From: Streptomyces sp. NBC_00691
GTDB taxonomy: Bacteria > Actinomycetota > Actinomycetes > Streptomycetales > Streptomycetaceae
Reading direction: 5' to 3'
Assembly: GCF_036226665.1 (NCBI RefSeq)
Contig: NZ_CP109007.1
Coordinates: 5,372,501-5,436,500, forward strand
Length of the DNA: 64,000 nt
A model generated the notes under the pieces. That model did not search any database. It had not been told where the DNA came from and saw only the letters and a list, made by a program, of their open reading frames with translations. A program made the position numbers and the translations under genes. Shown in pieces: positions 53,852 to 62,448 of this stretch. The first letter of the stretch is position 1. Each line of letters begins with the position of its first letter.

Positions 53852-54736
53852 CTAGGAGGCCGACGAGTTCCTGCGGCGGCCCACGAGGAGGCTGCCCGCG
53901 CCGAAGGCGGCGAGGGCGCCGGCGCCCGCCAGTGCCATGGGCAGCGGCGAGGCGGGGGTCTCGGCCGTCTCGGCGGAGAGGGCCGGGGCCTGCTCGTCGC
54001 CGCCGTGGCCCGCGTGGCTCACGGTGGAGAGCGACGCGCCCGCCGCGATCTTCGCCTCGCTCGGGGCCTGGGCCTTCGCCGCGGCCGGCTGCGCGGCCGC
54101 ACCGCCGAAGGTGACGTCCGAGCAGCTGTAGAAGGCCTCGGGGCTGTCGTTGCGCTGCCACACCTTGTAGACGATGTGGCGGCCGGTGCGGGCGGGGAGG
54201 TTGCCCGTGAAGTTGTAGTAGCCGTCGGTGGCCGTACGGGTGGTGTTGTAGACGGCGACCGGGGTCGTGTCCAGGTCCGACCACTTCAGCGGCTGCGTGG
54301 GGTCGAAGCCCGGCTTCGTGATGTAGACGGTCATGGTGCCGGAGTGGGCGGCCGTCACCCGGACCTTGAAGTCGAAGCCGCCCGCCGCGACCGCCGTCGC
54401 CGGCCAGTCGGTGCGCGCCCAGTCGAGCGCCCGGTACTTCGCGCGGTTCGCCGAGCAGAGCTTGCCGTCCGGGATGAGGGCCTGGTGCTGTCCGGCGGCG
54501 TTGGCGATGTTGACCTCGTTCCAGTCGTAGAGCGGCTGGGTGCCGGAGTCGGCGACGAGGTCCTTGCAGACCTGTGACTTGGGGGTCTCGGGGCCCTCCG
54601 CGTAACAGGCGGCGATGCGGCTCACGGGGTTGAAGACGGCTCCGTGGGCGCTCGCGGTGGTGGGGGTGAGGGTGACGAGTGCTGCGGCGGCGGACAGGGC
54701 GGCGACACCGGCGGCGGTGCGTCGGGAGGACTGCAT
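53852..54736 (-). CDS. Lytic polysaccharide monooxygenase AA10 (chitin-binding type)
   Basis: A 294-residue secreted copper enzyme that cleaves crystalline chitin oxidatively. After the signal peptide (residues 1-30) the mature protein begins with His31 (HGAVFNPVSRIAACYAEG), the first ligand of the histidine brace; the second His lies in VTAAHSGTMT, and the C-terminal domain end (YKVWQRNDSPEAFYSCSDVTF) is typical. Residues ~265-294 form a hydrophobic helix then RRR, as in sortase-anchored proteins, but I see no LAXTG or LPXTG. The ATG at 54736 lies ~100 bp from a DasR-like site. Confidence 0.93.
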   Translation of the reverse strand: MQSSRRTAAGVAALSAAAALVTLTPTTASAHGAVFNPVSRIAACYAEGPETPKSQVCKDLVADSGTQPLYDWNEVNIANAAGQHQALIPDGKLCSANRAKYRALDWARTDWPATAVAAGGFDFKVRVTAAHSGTMTVYITKPGFDPTQPLKWSDLDTTPVAVYNTTRTATDGYYNFTGNLPARTGRHIVYKVWQRNDSPEAFYSCSDVTFGGAAAQPAAAKAQAPSEAKIAAGASLSTVSHAGHGGDEQAPALSAETAETPASPLPMALAGAGALAAFGAGSLLVGRRRNSSAS

Positions 54737-54831
54737 GCGGGGGCTCTCTCTCGTGCGTGGGGGAGGACGGACGAGCAACGCGCGCTGAGCGCACGGAAGT
54801 TGAATTCCGGGCGATCGCCGTAGAGCCTCGC

Positions 54832-54847
54832 ATTGGTCCATACCAAT
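54832..54847. promoter_or_regulatory. DasR-responsive (dre)-like palindrome
   Basis: ATTGGTCCATACCAAT is a near-perfect 16-bp palindrome, 12 of 16 matches to the dre consensus ACTGGTCTAGACCACT as I recall it, and close to the TGGTCCAGACCT direct repeats of Streptomyces chitinase promoters. It lies 96 bp upstream of the LPMO start codon. Confidence 0.68.
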
Positions 54848-54876
54848 AGGCAAGGGGGAGGGCCGGAATAGCCGAA

Positions 54877-54906
54877 GGCCCCCGGGGTGCCGCACACCCG
54901 GGGGCC
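54877..54906 (-). terminator. 10-bp hairpin after the GH25 gene
   Basis: GGCCCCCGGG (54877-54886) pairs with CCCGGGGGCC (54897-54906), 18 bp downstream of the GH25 stop on the minus strand. Confidence 0.7.
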
Positions 54907-54924
54907 GCCGTACGCGCGGGGACG

Positions 54925-55755
54925 TCAGCCGTTGGCGAGCGCCTGCACGCGCGAGAGGTCGCCGTTGAAGTGGTTGTGGTCGCCGACCGTCGGGCCGGAG
55001 GAGGTGTACTGCCACATCGTGTAGTACTGCCAGCCGGCGGGGAGTTCGCCCACCGAGGCGGCGTACCGCGCGATCCACAGCGGGTTGGTCGAGGCGAAGG
55101 CGGCGGAGTTGCCGGTGCACTGCGTCCACCAGCTGGTCGCCGTGTAGATGACGGCGTCCCGGCCGGTCCTGGCCCGGTACCGGTCCACGAAGTCGCGGAT
55201 CCAGGCCACCATCCCGGCCTGGGTCTTGCCGTAGCAGCTCGCGCCGTACGGGTTCCACTCGATGTCGAGCACGCCCGGCAGCGTCCTGCCGTCCTTCGAC
55301 CAGCCCCCGCCGTTGTTGACGAAGTAGTCGGCCTGGGCCGCGCCCGTCGTCGTGTCGGGGGTCGCGAAGTGGTACGTGCCCCGGATCATGCCGACGTTGT
55401 ACGAGCCGGTGTACTGCTGGTTGAAGGAGGTGTTCTTGTAGTAGGTGCCCTCCGTCGCCTTGACGTAGGCCCACTTGACGCCGCTGTTCCACAGGGTGGA
55501 CCAGGCGACGTTGCCCTGGTGGCTGGAGACGTCCACGCCTTCGGTCTGGACGGCCAGGGCGGAGGTGCCGCCGGGGGCGCTGCCGCGCCCGTCGTGGGCG
55601 AGGACGCCCATGCCCATGCTGGCGGAGCCGCGCGGGGGCGCCCCTCCGGCGCCGGGGGCCGGGGCGGCTCCGGCGGACGCGGCGAGGGGGACGAGGAGGG
55701 TCAGGGCCGCGAGCGCGGCGCCGGCGAGGGTCGTTCCGGATCTGTGCACACGCAT
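54925..55755 (-). CDS. Secreted GH25 lysozyme
   Basis: A 276-residue muramidase. The signal peptide is residues 1-28 (LAGAALAALTLLVPLAASAGA), followed by a ~40-residue Gly/Pro linker. The GH25 barrel starts at GVDVSSHQGNVAWSTL, with the catalytic DxE in LPGVLDIEWNPYG and later WIARY and WQYTSSGPTVGDHNHFNGDLS. It hydrolyses the glycan strand of peptidoglycan. The ATG at 55755 follows GGAGG. It belongs with the other secreted hydrolases in this stretch. Confidence 0.93.
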   Translation of the reverse strand: MRVHRSGTTLAGAALAALTLLVPLAASAGAAPAPGAGGAPPRGSASMGMGVLAHDGRGSAPGGTSALAVQTEGVDVSSHQGNVAWSTLWNSGVKWAYVKATEGTYYKNTSFNQQYTGSYNVGMIRGTYHFATPDTTTGAAQADYFVNNGGGWSKDGRTLPGVLDIEWNPYGASCYGKTQAGMVAWIRDFVDRYRARTGRDAVIYTATSWWTQCTGNSAAFASTNPLWIARYAASVGELPAGWQYYTMWQYTSSGPTVGDHNHFNGDLSRVQALANG

Positions 55756-56021
55756 TGCGTGCCTCCGAAAGGATCGGTGGGGGGAGCGATGTCGAAGGTC
55801 CTGGACACCGGTCGGCAAGTCATGGTGTGGACATGTCAGCCGGGGTGTCGTGGACGACGCTACGCACGTAGACCCGGCCCATGGAAGGGGTCCCGGATAC
55901 CGCCGTTGGTCTACGCCTGCGAAATACTGGAAGAGCTGCGGCGATGGCCTCGGCCGAAAGAAACTTTCAGCGGCGGGAAAGCCGTCGGCGGGTCGCCGGA
56001 GAACGTGTGAGAGGTGCTGAC

Positions 56022-56531
56022 GTGCACGGAAGCGGTACGGGACATGAAGGCGGGCTCCCGTCGGCCCCCGGCGGCGAAGCCCACGCCCCGTCCGGCGGCG
56101 TCGACCGGGAGTTCCTCGCGCTCGAACGCGAACTCGCGGTCTTCCTCCGCCGCGCCCGCGCCCAGTCCGGCGAGATGGCCCGCGAGGTCCACCCCGAACT
56201 GGAGCCCGCCGCCTACGGCCTGTTCGTACGGCTCGACGACGCGGGCCCCCAGCGGGCCACCGAACTCGCCGGGTACTTCGGCGTCGGCAAGGCGACCATG
56301 AGCCGCCAGCTCCGGGCCCTGGAGGACCTCGGGCTCGTCGCCCGCGACCCCGACCCCGCGGACGGGCGCGCCTCCCTGGTCCGGCTCACCGAGGAGGGCC
56401 GGGACCGCTTCCGCCACGTCCGGGACGCACGGCGCGAGCGGTACGTCCGCAAGCTCGCCGACTGGGACCGCGCCGAGGTCGCCGAACTGGCCCGGCTCCT
56501 GAACCACTTCAACGTCAGATCCGAGGGCTGA
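56022..56531 (+). CDS. MarR family transcriptional regulator
   Basis: A 169-residue MarR protein with the winged helix RATELAGYFGVGKATMSRQLRALEDLGLVARDPDPADGR and flanking dimer helices. The GTG at 56022 follows GAGAGGT; an N-terminal tail of ~30 residues is Gly/Pro/His-rich. No partner gene is adjacent on the same strand; the 266-bp upstream region separates it from the divergent GH25 gene, which it might control. Confidence 0.87.
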   Translation: MHGSGTGHEGGLPSAPGGEAHAPSGGVDREFLALERELAVFLRRARAQSGEMAREVHPELEPAAYGLFVRLDDAGPQRATELAGYFGVGKATMSRQLRALEDLGLVARDPDPADGRASLVRLTEEGRDRFRHVRDARRERYVRKLADWDRAEVAELARLLNHFNVRSEG

Positions 56532-56582
56532 GCCCCCGGAGGTCGTCGACGCTCCACGGACGGACGCCCGGCAGGCCGTCGT

Positions 56583-57374
56583 TCAGCCGACCGCCAGTTC
56601 CACCAGGACCGCCGTCGCGTCGTCGTGGAGCTTCCAGCGGCGCGTCCCGCCGGCCGCCTCGTCCGCCGTCTCCCGGGCGCGCACGCGGTGGAGCAGCCCG
56701 AGCGCGCCCTCCTCCCGCAGCACGCCGAAGCAGTCCGCCCAGTCGCCCTCGGCGAAGAGCTCCACCCAGCGGCCGGCCCCGTCCGTGAGAGCCGCCAGGG
56801 CCCGCACCTCCGCGCGCGGAGTCGTCCCCGTCACCGCCCGGCCGGCGACCGCCGGGTCGGCCGCCGCCGTGAAGAAGCCGCCCTCCTGGTTCCGCAGCCG
56901 GTCCGTCGCCGCGTGCGAGCGCAGGACCTCCTCGGGGACGCGGTCGAGCCGGTCGTCCAGCACGGCCCGCACGACCCCGTCGGGGGACTCCAGGAGGAGC
57001 GCGGAGTCGGAGAGGACGAGGTGTTCGACCGAGGTCTCGTCCCAGCGCGCGAGCACGACGGTCGCCTGCGGCGTACGGACGTGAGAAAGGTCACAGGTGC
57101 CCCGATGGGCGTCCGCGGTGCGCCGGATTGCCAGCGCCAGGATCCCGGGCAAGGGCATGTCCCGGCGGGAAGCGGACAGTTCGGTCAAAGCCCCGCCGAG
57201 ACGCGCGGTGAACCACGGCACCGTGTGCACACAACCGACATCACCGGCCGGCGGCGTGACGCCGTCGAGGAGGACGACGGTTCCCCCGCCGCCCGAGGCG
57301 GGCAGGGCGGCGGCCACCCAGTCCTCGTTGGGGCGTTCGGGGCTGCCGGGGAGGGTGGCGACGTCGCTGCGCAT
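56583..57374 (-). CDS. PP2C-like protein phosphatase domain protein
   Basis: A 263-residue protein. The start (GSPERPNEDWVAAALP) and the DGVTPP, TVVLARWDE and VLSDSALLLES segments follow the PP2C fold, although some metal-binding Asp positions seem weak. It may be a phosphatase or an inactive relative. Convergent with the MarR gene and divergent from the conservon. Confidence 0.7.
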   Translation of the reverse strand: MRSDVATLPGSPERPNEDWVAAALPASGGGGTVVLLDGVTPPAGDVGCVHTVPWFTARLGGALTELSASRRDMPLPGILALAIRRTADAHRGTCDLSHVRTPQATVVLARWDETSVEHLVLSDSALLLESPDGVVRAVLDDRLDRVPEEVLRSHAATDRLRNQEGGFFTAAADPAVAGRAVTGTTPRAEVRALAALTDGAGRWVELFAEGDWADCFGVLREEGALGLLHRVRARETADEAAGGTRRWKLHDDATAVLVELAVG

Positions 57375-57746
57375 GACGACCAGTGTGCCCGGACCGGCGC
57401 CCGTTCCCGGCGTACGTCTTCACCGGACCTGCAAACGTGCGGAAATGGCCTGTACCAACCCGGCGGAGGTCCCTGGGGAGCCGGAGCGGCAGGCTTCGCG
57501 GAGCTGCGGGCGGGCATCCTGCCAAAGCCCGCGCGGAAGATCCAACCGGGGGCCCTTCGGGGCCTCCTCCGGCCGCCCGGAGAAGTTGTTCGCCAACTCA
57601 TGAGTGTTGTTCACTCGTTCGGGTGGCGGAGCGGCCGATGCGCGCCCCCTTCCCAGAAGCGCTGGAATGGTCGGAAGCCGTACCAGGGGTGGGGGTGCTC
57701 CATGTGACCGGCCGTCACCCCTGCTTCATGGGCGGACGAATCAAGA
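57375..57746. other. 372-bp intergenic region before the conservon
   Basis: No gene is seen. It holds paired GTTGTTC boxes and a perfect palindrome ACTCATGAGT (listed separately), and GC-rich DNA otherwise. It must carry the promoters of the PP2C-like gene and of the cvn operon. Confidence 0.55.
57585..57612. promoter_or_regulatory. Direct GTTGTTC repeats spaced 21 bp around a palindrome
   Basis: GTTGTTC at 57585-57591 and 57606-57612 are two helical turns apart, and ACTCATGAGT (57596-57605) lies between them. The layout resembles a site for a dimeric activator upstream of cvnA. Confidence 0.4.
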
Positions 57747-60700
57747 ATGCGAGCACCGGTGCAGATGAAGCGGCCTCGGAGCAAGAACGGCACGCGGAGC
57801 CAGACCCCCGGTGCGGCGCCGACCCCGGACGGCGCCGCGGCGCCCACCGGCAGCGTCCCCAGCAGCAGCACCTTCGCCGGCAGCGCCCCCAAGGGCCGCC
57901 CCAAGCGCGTCCGCAACCGTCTCGTCGCCGGCGTCGCCCTCGTCGGCATCACGGTCATCGTCGCCGGAGCACCGGCGATCCTCGCCGCCTCCACCGGACT
58001 CAACGACTCCCAGAGCCTGGTCACCCTCGCCGAACTCGACCGGCAGGCCGTCACCCTGGCCCACTCCCTCGCCGACGAGCGCGACGAGGTCGTCGCGTAC
58101 ATCGCCGCGGGCCGTGACAACCAGGCCGGCGACGCCAAGCGCAAGCGCCAGGTCACCTCCACCCGTTCCACCCGGGTCGACCGCCAGATCGACGAGATCC
58201 GCCCCGCCGCGTCCGCCGAACTCCGCCGCGACCTCGCCGGCGTCCCCTCCGTCCGCCGGTCCGCCCTCACCGGCAAGGGCACGGCCCTGGAGGCGTACCG
58301 GGCGTACTCGGAAGTCATCACCAAGCTCCAGGCCCTCGCCGACGAGCTGGCCGACAAGACCCCGGCCCGCGCCTCCGACACCGCGCTCACCGAGGCCACC
58401 CGCGCCCCCGCCGCCCTCGGCCGCGCCGTCGAACAGGCCTCGGCCACCCGCGGCCTGCTCCTCGCCGCGCTCTCCGTGCCGCAGCCCGAGCCCAGCGGCG
58501 AGGTCCACTACGACGCCGAGACCGACTCCTACGTCCCCGACGTACCCGCTGGCTCCGCCGAGGCCGACCGCGCACGCGACGCCCTCACCGCCGCCGCCCA
58601 GCTGGCCCGGGTCCGTGAACTCGCCGCCCTCGGCGACTTCGACCAGGCCGCCGGCTCCACCGCCCGCGACTCCCTCGCCGCCACCGTGGCCGGCCCCGAC
58701 GTCAAGAGCGCCGAGCGCTCCCTGGCCTCCCTCACCGACCAGCCGCGGCTGACGGAGGGCGAGCGCGGTACCGACCCGGCAGCCCTGGAGGCCGCCCTCT
58801 CCGCCCGCATCGAGCAGATGCGCGGCGTCGAGTCCGCCCTCGCCGCCGAGCGGGTCGAACGCCTCGGCGCGCTCCGCGACGACGACGTCACCGCCCTGGA
58901 ACTGCGGATCGCCTTCCTCGGCGGCTGCCTGATCGTCGCGATCGGCATCTCCACGTACGTCGCCCGCACCCTCACCCGCCCGCTCGCCGTCCTGCGGCTC
59001 GGCGCCGCCCGGCTCGCCGCCGCCCCCGAGCCCGGCGCCGAGGAACCGGTCCGCTTCACCGGCCGCAACGACGAGTTCGCCCAGGTCGTCCGCTCCCTCA
59101 ACACCCTGCACGGCAAGCTCTCCGGCCTCGCCGCGCACACCGAGCGGCTCACCGACGACCGGACCGACCTGGTCGCCGCGAAGGAGGCCCTCGGCGCCGA
59201 GCTGGCCGCCCAGCGCGCCGAACTCCAGGGGCAGGTCGCGCTCCTCACCGCCGACCTCGAACGGTTCAGGAGCACCGTCCACCACACGTTCGTCAACCTC
59301 TCGCTGCGCAGCCTCGGGCTCGTCGAACGACAGCTCGGCGTCATCGAGAAGCTGGAGGAGCGCGAGCAGGACCCGGACCGCCTCGCGACCCTCTTCAAGC
59401 TCGACCACCTGGCGACCGTCATGCGCCGCCACAGCGAGAACCTCCTCGTCCTCGCCGGGCACGAGCACGTCCACGGCCACGCCGGGCCCGTCCCGCTGGT
59501 CGACGTGCTGCGCGCCGCCGTCAGCGAGATCGAGCGGTACGAGCGGGTCACCATCCAGTCCCTGCCGCCGCACGCCCAGATCGCCGGATTCGCCGCGGAC
59601 GACCTGAGCCACCTCGTCGCCGAACTCCTGGAGAACGCCACCTCCTTCTCGCCGCCCGACGCGGAGGTCCAGCTCTCCGGCTGGCTCCTGGAGTCCGGCG
59701 AGGTGATGCTCTCCGTGCAGGACTCGGGCATCGGCATGACCGCCTCCCGGCTCGCCGAGCTCAACGCCCGGCTGGCCGAGGCCGACCCCGCGGCCTTCGA
59801 CGGTGAGGGCCTCGGCATGCGGGTCATCGCGCTGCTCGCCGCCCGCCACGGCGTGCGGGTGGAGCTGCGCGAGCAGCAGCCGGGCGGCACGGCGGCCGTC
59901 GTGGTCCTGCCGCAGCCCCTGCTCCCCACCGCCCTGCCGGCCACCGTCACGGAGCCCGTACGGGTGGCCGGCGAGGGCCCCACGCTCCACCTGCCCGGCT
60001 CGGCCGCGGAGGCCAACTCCAACACGCTGCCGTCCAGGAACCGCGACCCCCTCGTCGAGGCGGCGGAGCGCGCGTTCCTGGCGGCCGAGGTGACGGCGGC
60101 GAGGGAACAGGACCGGCGGGACCAGGACCGGTCCGAGGCCCCGGAGCGGCCCGAGGCCCCGGAGCCGGCGTACGAGCCGGAGCCGGTCACGGCGTACGAG
60201 CCCGAGTCGGCGTACGAGCCCGCGCCCGTCGGCCACAAGCCCGCCGCGGCCCTCCACGAGCCCGCGCCCGTCCACGACGAGCCCGTCACCCACGACGAGC
60301 CCGCCCCCCTCGGCGAGAGCGTCTCCGAGACCACGCTCCAGGTCCGGCTGCCCGACCCGCCGCCGGAGCCGGACGCCCACGAGCGCGCGGCGGACGTCAC
60401 CGCCTCCGCCGCCTTCCCCGCGGAGCCCGAGGCTCCGCGGACTCCCGCCGTCGCCGCCCCGGAGCCGGTCACCGACCAGCCCGTTCCCGGGCCGCGTACC
60501 GCGCAGGGGGAGCGCGTCACCGACAAGGGCCTGCCCAAGCGGACCCCCCAGGTGGTCCGCCCCGCCGGCCCCGCCACCACACCCCCCCGGCAGGGCGGCG
60601 TGGACGCGGAGGCCCTGCGCCGCCGCCTCGGCGGCTTCCACCAGGGCGCCAAGGCCGGGCGCCGCGACGTGGAGGCGGAGATGGAGACGGAGCGGATAGA

Positions 60701-60764
60701 TGACGTAAGGACTGCACGTACAGAGGAGATGACGGGGGACACAGTCGAGGAGGCACGCAGTTGA
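57747..60764 (+). CDS. cvnA: Conservon sensor kinase-like protein (CvnA, nitrate/nitrite-sensing domain)
   Basis: A 1,005-residue membrane protein. A Ser/Pro-rich N-terminus precedes a helix (LVAGVALVGITVIVAGAPAIL), a ~300-residue extracellular helical nitrate-sensing-like domain, a second helix (IAFLGGCLIVAIGISTYVA), a HAMP domain and a GHKL ATPase (LVAELLENATSFSPPD, DSGIGM, GEGLGMRVI). There is no clear phospho-acceptor His box. The last ~250 residues are a Pro/Glu-rich tail with EPAYEPEP-type repeats, presumably docking partners. The stop overlaps cvnB (TTGA). The ATG at 57747 has no good ribosome site, and one at 57765 is possible. Confidence 0.88.
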   Translation: MRAPVQMKRPRSKNGTRSQTPGAAPTPDGAAAPTGSVPSSSTFAGSAPKGRPKRVRNRLVAGVALVGITVIVAGAPAILAASTGLNDSQSLVTLAELDRQAVTLAHSLADERDEVVAYIAAGRDNQAGDAKRKRQVTSTRSTRVDRQIDEIRPAASAELRRDLAGVPSVRRSALTGKGTALEAYRAYSEVITKLQALADELADKTPARASDTALTEATRAPAALGRAVEQASATRGLLLAALSVPQPEPSGEVHYDAETDSYVPDVPAGSAEADRARDALTAAAQLARVRELAALGDFDQAAGSTARDSLAATVAGPDVKSAERSLASLTDQPRLTEGERGTDPAALEAALSARIEQMRGVESALAAERVERLGALRDDDVTALELRIAFLGGCLIVAIGISTYVARTLTRPLAVLRLGAARLAAAPEPGAEEPVRFTGRNDEFAQVVRSLNTLHGKLSGLAAHTERLTDDRTDLVAAKEALGAELAAQRAELQGQVALLTADLERFRSTVHHTFVNLSLRSLGLVERQLGVIEKLEEREQDPDRLATLFKLDHLATVMRRHSENLLVLAGHEHVHGHAGPVPLVDVLRAAVSEIERYERVTIQSLPPHAQIAGFAADDLSHLVAELLENATSFSPPDAEVQLSGWLLESGEVMLSVQDSGIGMTASRLAELNARLAEADPAAFDGEGLGMRVIALLAARHGVRVELREQQPGGTAAVVVLPQPLLPTALPATVTEPVRVAGEGPTLHLPGSAAEANSNTLPSRNRDPLVEAAERAFLAAEVTAAREQDRRDQDRSEAPERPEAPEPAYEPEPVTAYEPESAYEPAPVGHKPAAALHEPAPVHDEPVTHDEPAPLGESVSETTLQVRLPDPPPEPDAHERAADVTASAAFPAEPEAPRTPAVAAPEPVTDQPVPGPRTAQGERVTDKGLPKRTPQVVRPAGPATTPPRQGGVDAEALRRRLGGFHQGAKAGRRDVEAEMETERIDDVRTARTEEMTGDTVEEARS

Positions 60765-61252
60765 CTGCGACGGGAACGTTCGGACTGAGCACGGAAGCCC
60801 GCAACCTGCAATGGCTGCTGGGGAATCTGGTGGAGGAGGTGCCCGGGGTCCACTCGGTCACCGTCGTCTCCTCCGACGGCCTGATGCTGCTCTCGTCCGA
60901 CCCGGCCGCCCAGCAGAGCACGACGGTCGCCGCCGAAGCCGGCCGTCCCCACGGGCCGCGCGGCTCCAGCGCCGACCTGGCCACCATCGTCTCCGGCATC
61001 GGCAGTCTGACCATCGGCGCCGCACGCCTGATGGACGGCGGCGGGGTCAAGCAGACCATGGTGGCGATGGAGGAGGGCAGCGTCTTCGTCATGTCGATCA
61101 GCGACGGTTCGCTGCTCGGCGTGCACGCCACGCCCGACTGCGACATGAGCGTGGTGGCCTACCACATGGCGCTCTTCGTGGGCCGCGCCGGTCACGTACT
61201 CACCCCCGAAGTCCGCAGCGAGCTGCGCAAATCGATGGAGAGCACCCAGTGA
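60761..61252 (+). CDS. cvnB: Conservon roadblock/LC7 protein (CvnB)
   Basis: A 163-residue protein of the roadblock/LC7 family (LSTEARNLQWLLGNLVEEVPGVHSVTVVSSDGLMLLSS), the GTPase-regulating partner in bacterial conservons, similar to MglB. The start is TTG at 60761, overlapping the cvnA stop, after CGAGGAGG. It probably forms a membrane-associated complex with CvnA, CvnC and the GTPase CvnD. Confidence 0.92.
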   Translation: MTATGTFGLSTEARNLQWLLGNLVEEVPGVHSVTVVSSDGLMLLSSDPAAQQSTTVAAEAGRPHGPRGSSADLATIVSGIGSLTIGAARLMDGGGVKQTMVAMEEGSVFVMSISDGSLLGVHATPDCDMSVVAYHMALFVGRAGHVLTPEVRSELRKSMESTQ

Positions 61253-61680
61253 CGTCAGTGTTTCCGGGGTATTCGGGATTTCACGCCCACCGGCTGCCCG
61301 TACGGGGCGACGGACGCCGCCCCGCGCGCGTCCGCCCCTACTCGCTGACCGGCGGGCGCACCCGCTTCGGCCATGTCCTGCTCGTCGAGACCTTCGTGGC
61401 GGCGCTCGAAGCGCCCGCCGTACGCAAGCTCCTGACGGACGGCGGGCCCGGCGCCCGCGGCCTGATGCCGGAGATGCGCGCCATCGTCGAGATCTGCCGC
61501 CGGATGCGGACGGTCGCGGAGATCTCGGCGCTTCTGAAGATGCCGTTGGGGGTCGTCCGGGTGCTTCTCAGCGACCTGGCCGACCAGGGAAAGATCCGTG
61601 TGTACGGGACCGGTCACGGCACCGGCCAGCCCGACCGCGCGCTCCTCGAAAGGGTGCTGAGTGGACTCCGTCGTCTCTGA
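61249..61680 (+). CDS. cvnC: Conservon DUF742 protein (CvnC)
   Basis: A 143-residue DUF742 protein with VRPYSLTGGRTR, CRRMRTVAEISALLKMPLGVVRVLLSDLADQGKI and a winged-helix-like C-terminus. The start is GTG at 61249, sharing bases with the cvnB stop. In conservons this protein is thought to link the sensor complex to regulation; its exact partner is unknown. Confidence 0.92.
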   Translation: MTSVFPGYSGFHAHRLPVRGDGRRPARVRPYSLTGGRTRFGHVLLVETFVAALEAPAVRKLLTDGGPGARGLMPEMRAIVEICRRMRTVAEISALLKMPLGVVRVLLSDLADQGKIRVYGTGHGTGQPDRALLERVLSGLRRL

Positions 61681-62410
61681 CGCCTCCGCCGTCTCCGATG
61701 CCGACACCGAATCGCCGTCGGTGACCGGCATTCCCGCGCAGCCCCAGGCCCCCGCGGCCGACCTGTTCACCCGCGATACCGCCGGCCCCGATACCACCGG
61801 CCCCGACGCGGCAGGCCCCGACGCCGAGGACGGCGCGCAGGACTGGCAGCTCGACCACACCCGCGCCCCGATCGCGACGAAGATCGTCGTCGCGGGCGGT
61901 TTCGGCGTCGGCAAGACCACCTTCGTGCGCGCGGTCTCGGAGATCACCCCGCTCCAGACCGAGGCGCTGATGACCCGGGCGAGCGAGGAGACCGACGACC
62001 TCACCGCCACGCCGGACAAGCTCACCACCACGGTGGCGATGGACTTCGGCCGGATCACCCTCGACAACGACCTGGTGCTGTACGTCTTCGGTACGCCGGG
62101 ACAGCAGCGTTTCTGGTTCATGTGGGACGACCTGGTGCGCGGGGCGATCGGCGCGATCGTGCTGGCCGACACGCGGCGGCTCACGGACTGCTTCCCGGCC
62201 CTCGACTACTTCGAGAGCTGCGGGCTGCCGTACATCGTGGCGGTCAACCACTTCGAGGGCACCGAGCTGTTCGAGGCGGACGACGTCAGGGAGGCGCTGA
62301 CCGTGCCCGCGCACGTCCCCGTGGTGATCATGGACGCGCGCAAGCGGTACAGCGTCGTCGAGAGCCTTCTCGCGATGGTCGCGCACGCGCTGGAACACAC
62401 CCCCGAATAG
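61661..62410 (+). CDS. cvnD: Conservon GTP-binding protein (CvnD)
   Basis: A 249-residue Ras-like GTPase. The N-terminal ~65 residues are acidic and disordered with TGPDAAGPDAE-type repeats encoded by 15-bp tandem units. The G domain shows GGFGVGKTTFVRAV (P-loop), LYVFGTPGQQRFWFMW (switch II) and AVNHFEGT at the NKxD position. The start is GTG at 61661, with a 20-bp overlap of cvnC. CvnB is its likely GAP or effector. Confidence 0.92.
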   Translation: MDSVVSDASAVSDADTESPSVTGIPAQPQAPAADLFTRDTAGPDTTGPDAAGPDAEDGAQDWQLDHTRAPIATKIVVAGGFGVGKTTFVRAVSEITPLQTEALMTRASEETDDLTATPDKLTTTVAMDFGRITLDNDLVLYVFGTPGQQRFWFMWDDLVRGAIGAIVLADTRRLTDCFPALDYFESCGLPYIVAVNHFEGTELFEADDVREALTVPAHVPVVIMDARKRYSVVESLLAMVAHALEHTPE

Positions 62411-62448
62411 ATCACCCCGCTCTCCCCGTCACGCCAGGAGCACCACCC

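Noticed and set aside
57741..60641. 966-codon minus-strand open frame antisense to cvnA
   Set aside because: Gly/Val/Asp-rich shadow; the plus strand has the coherent conservon gene and its overlap with cvnB.
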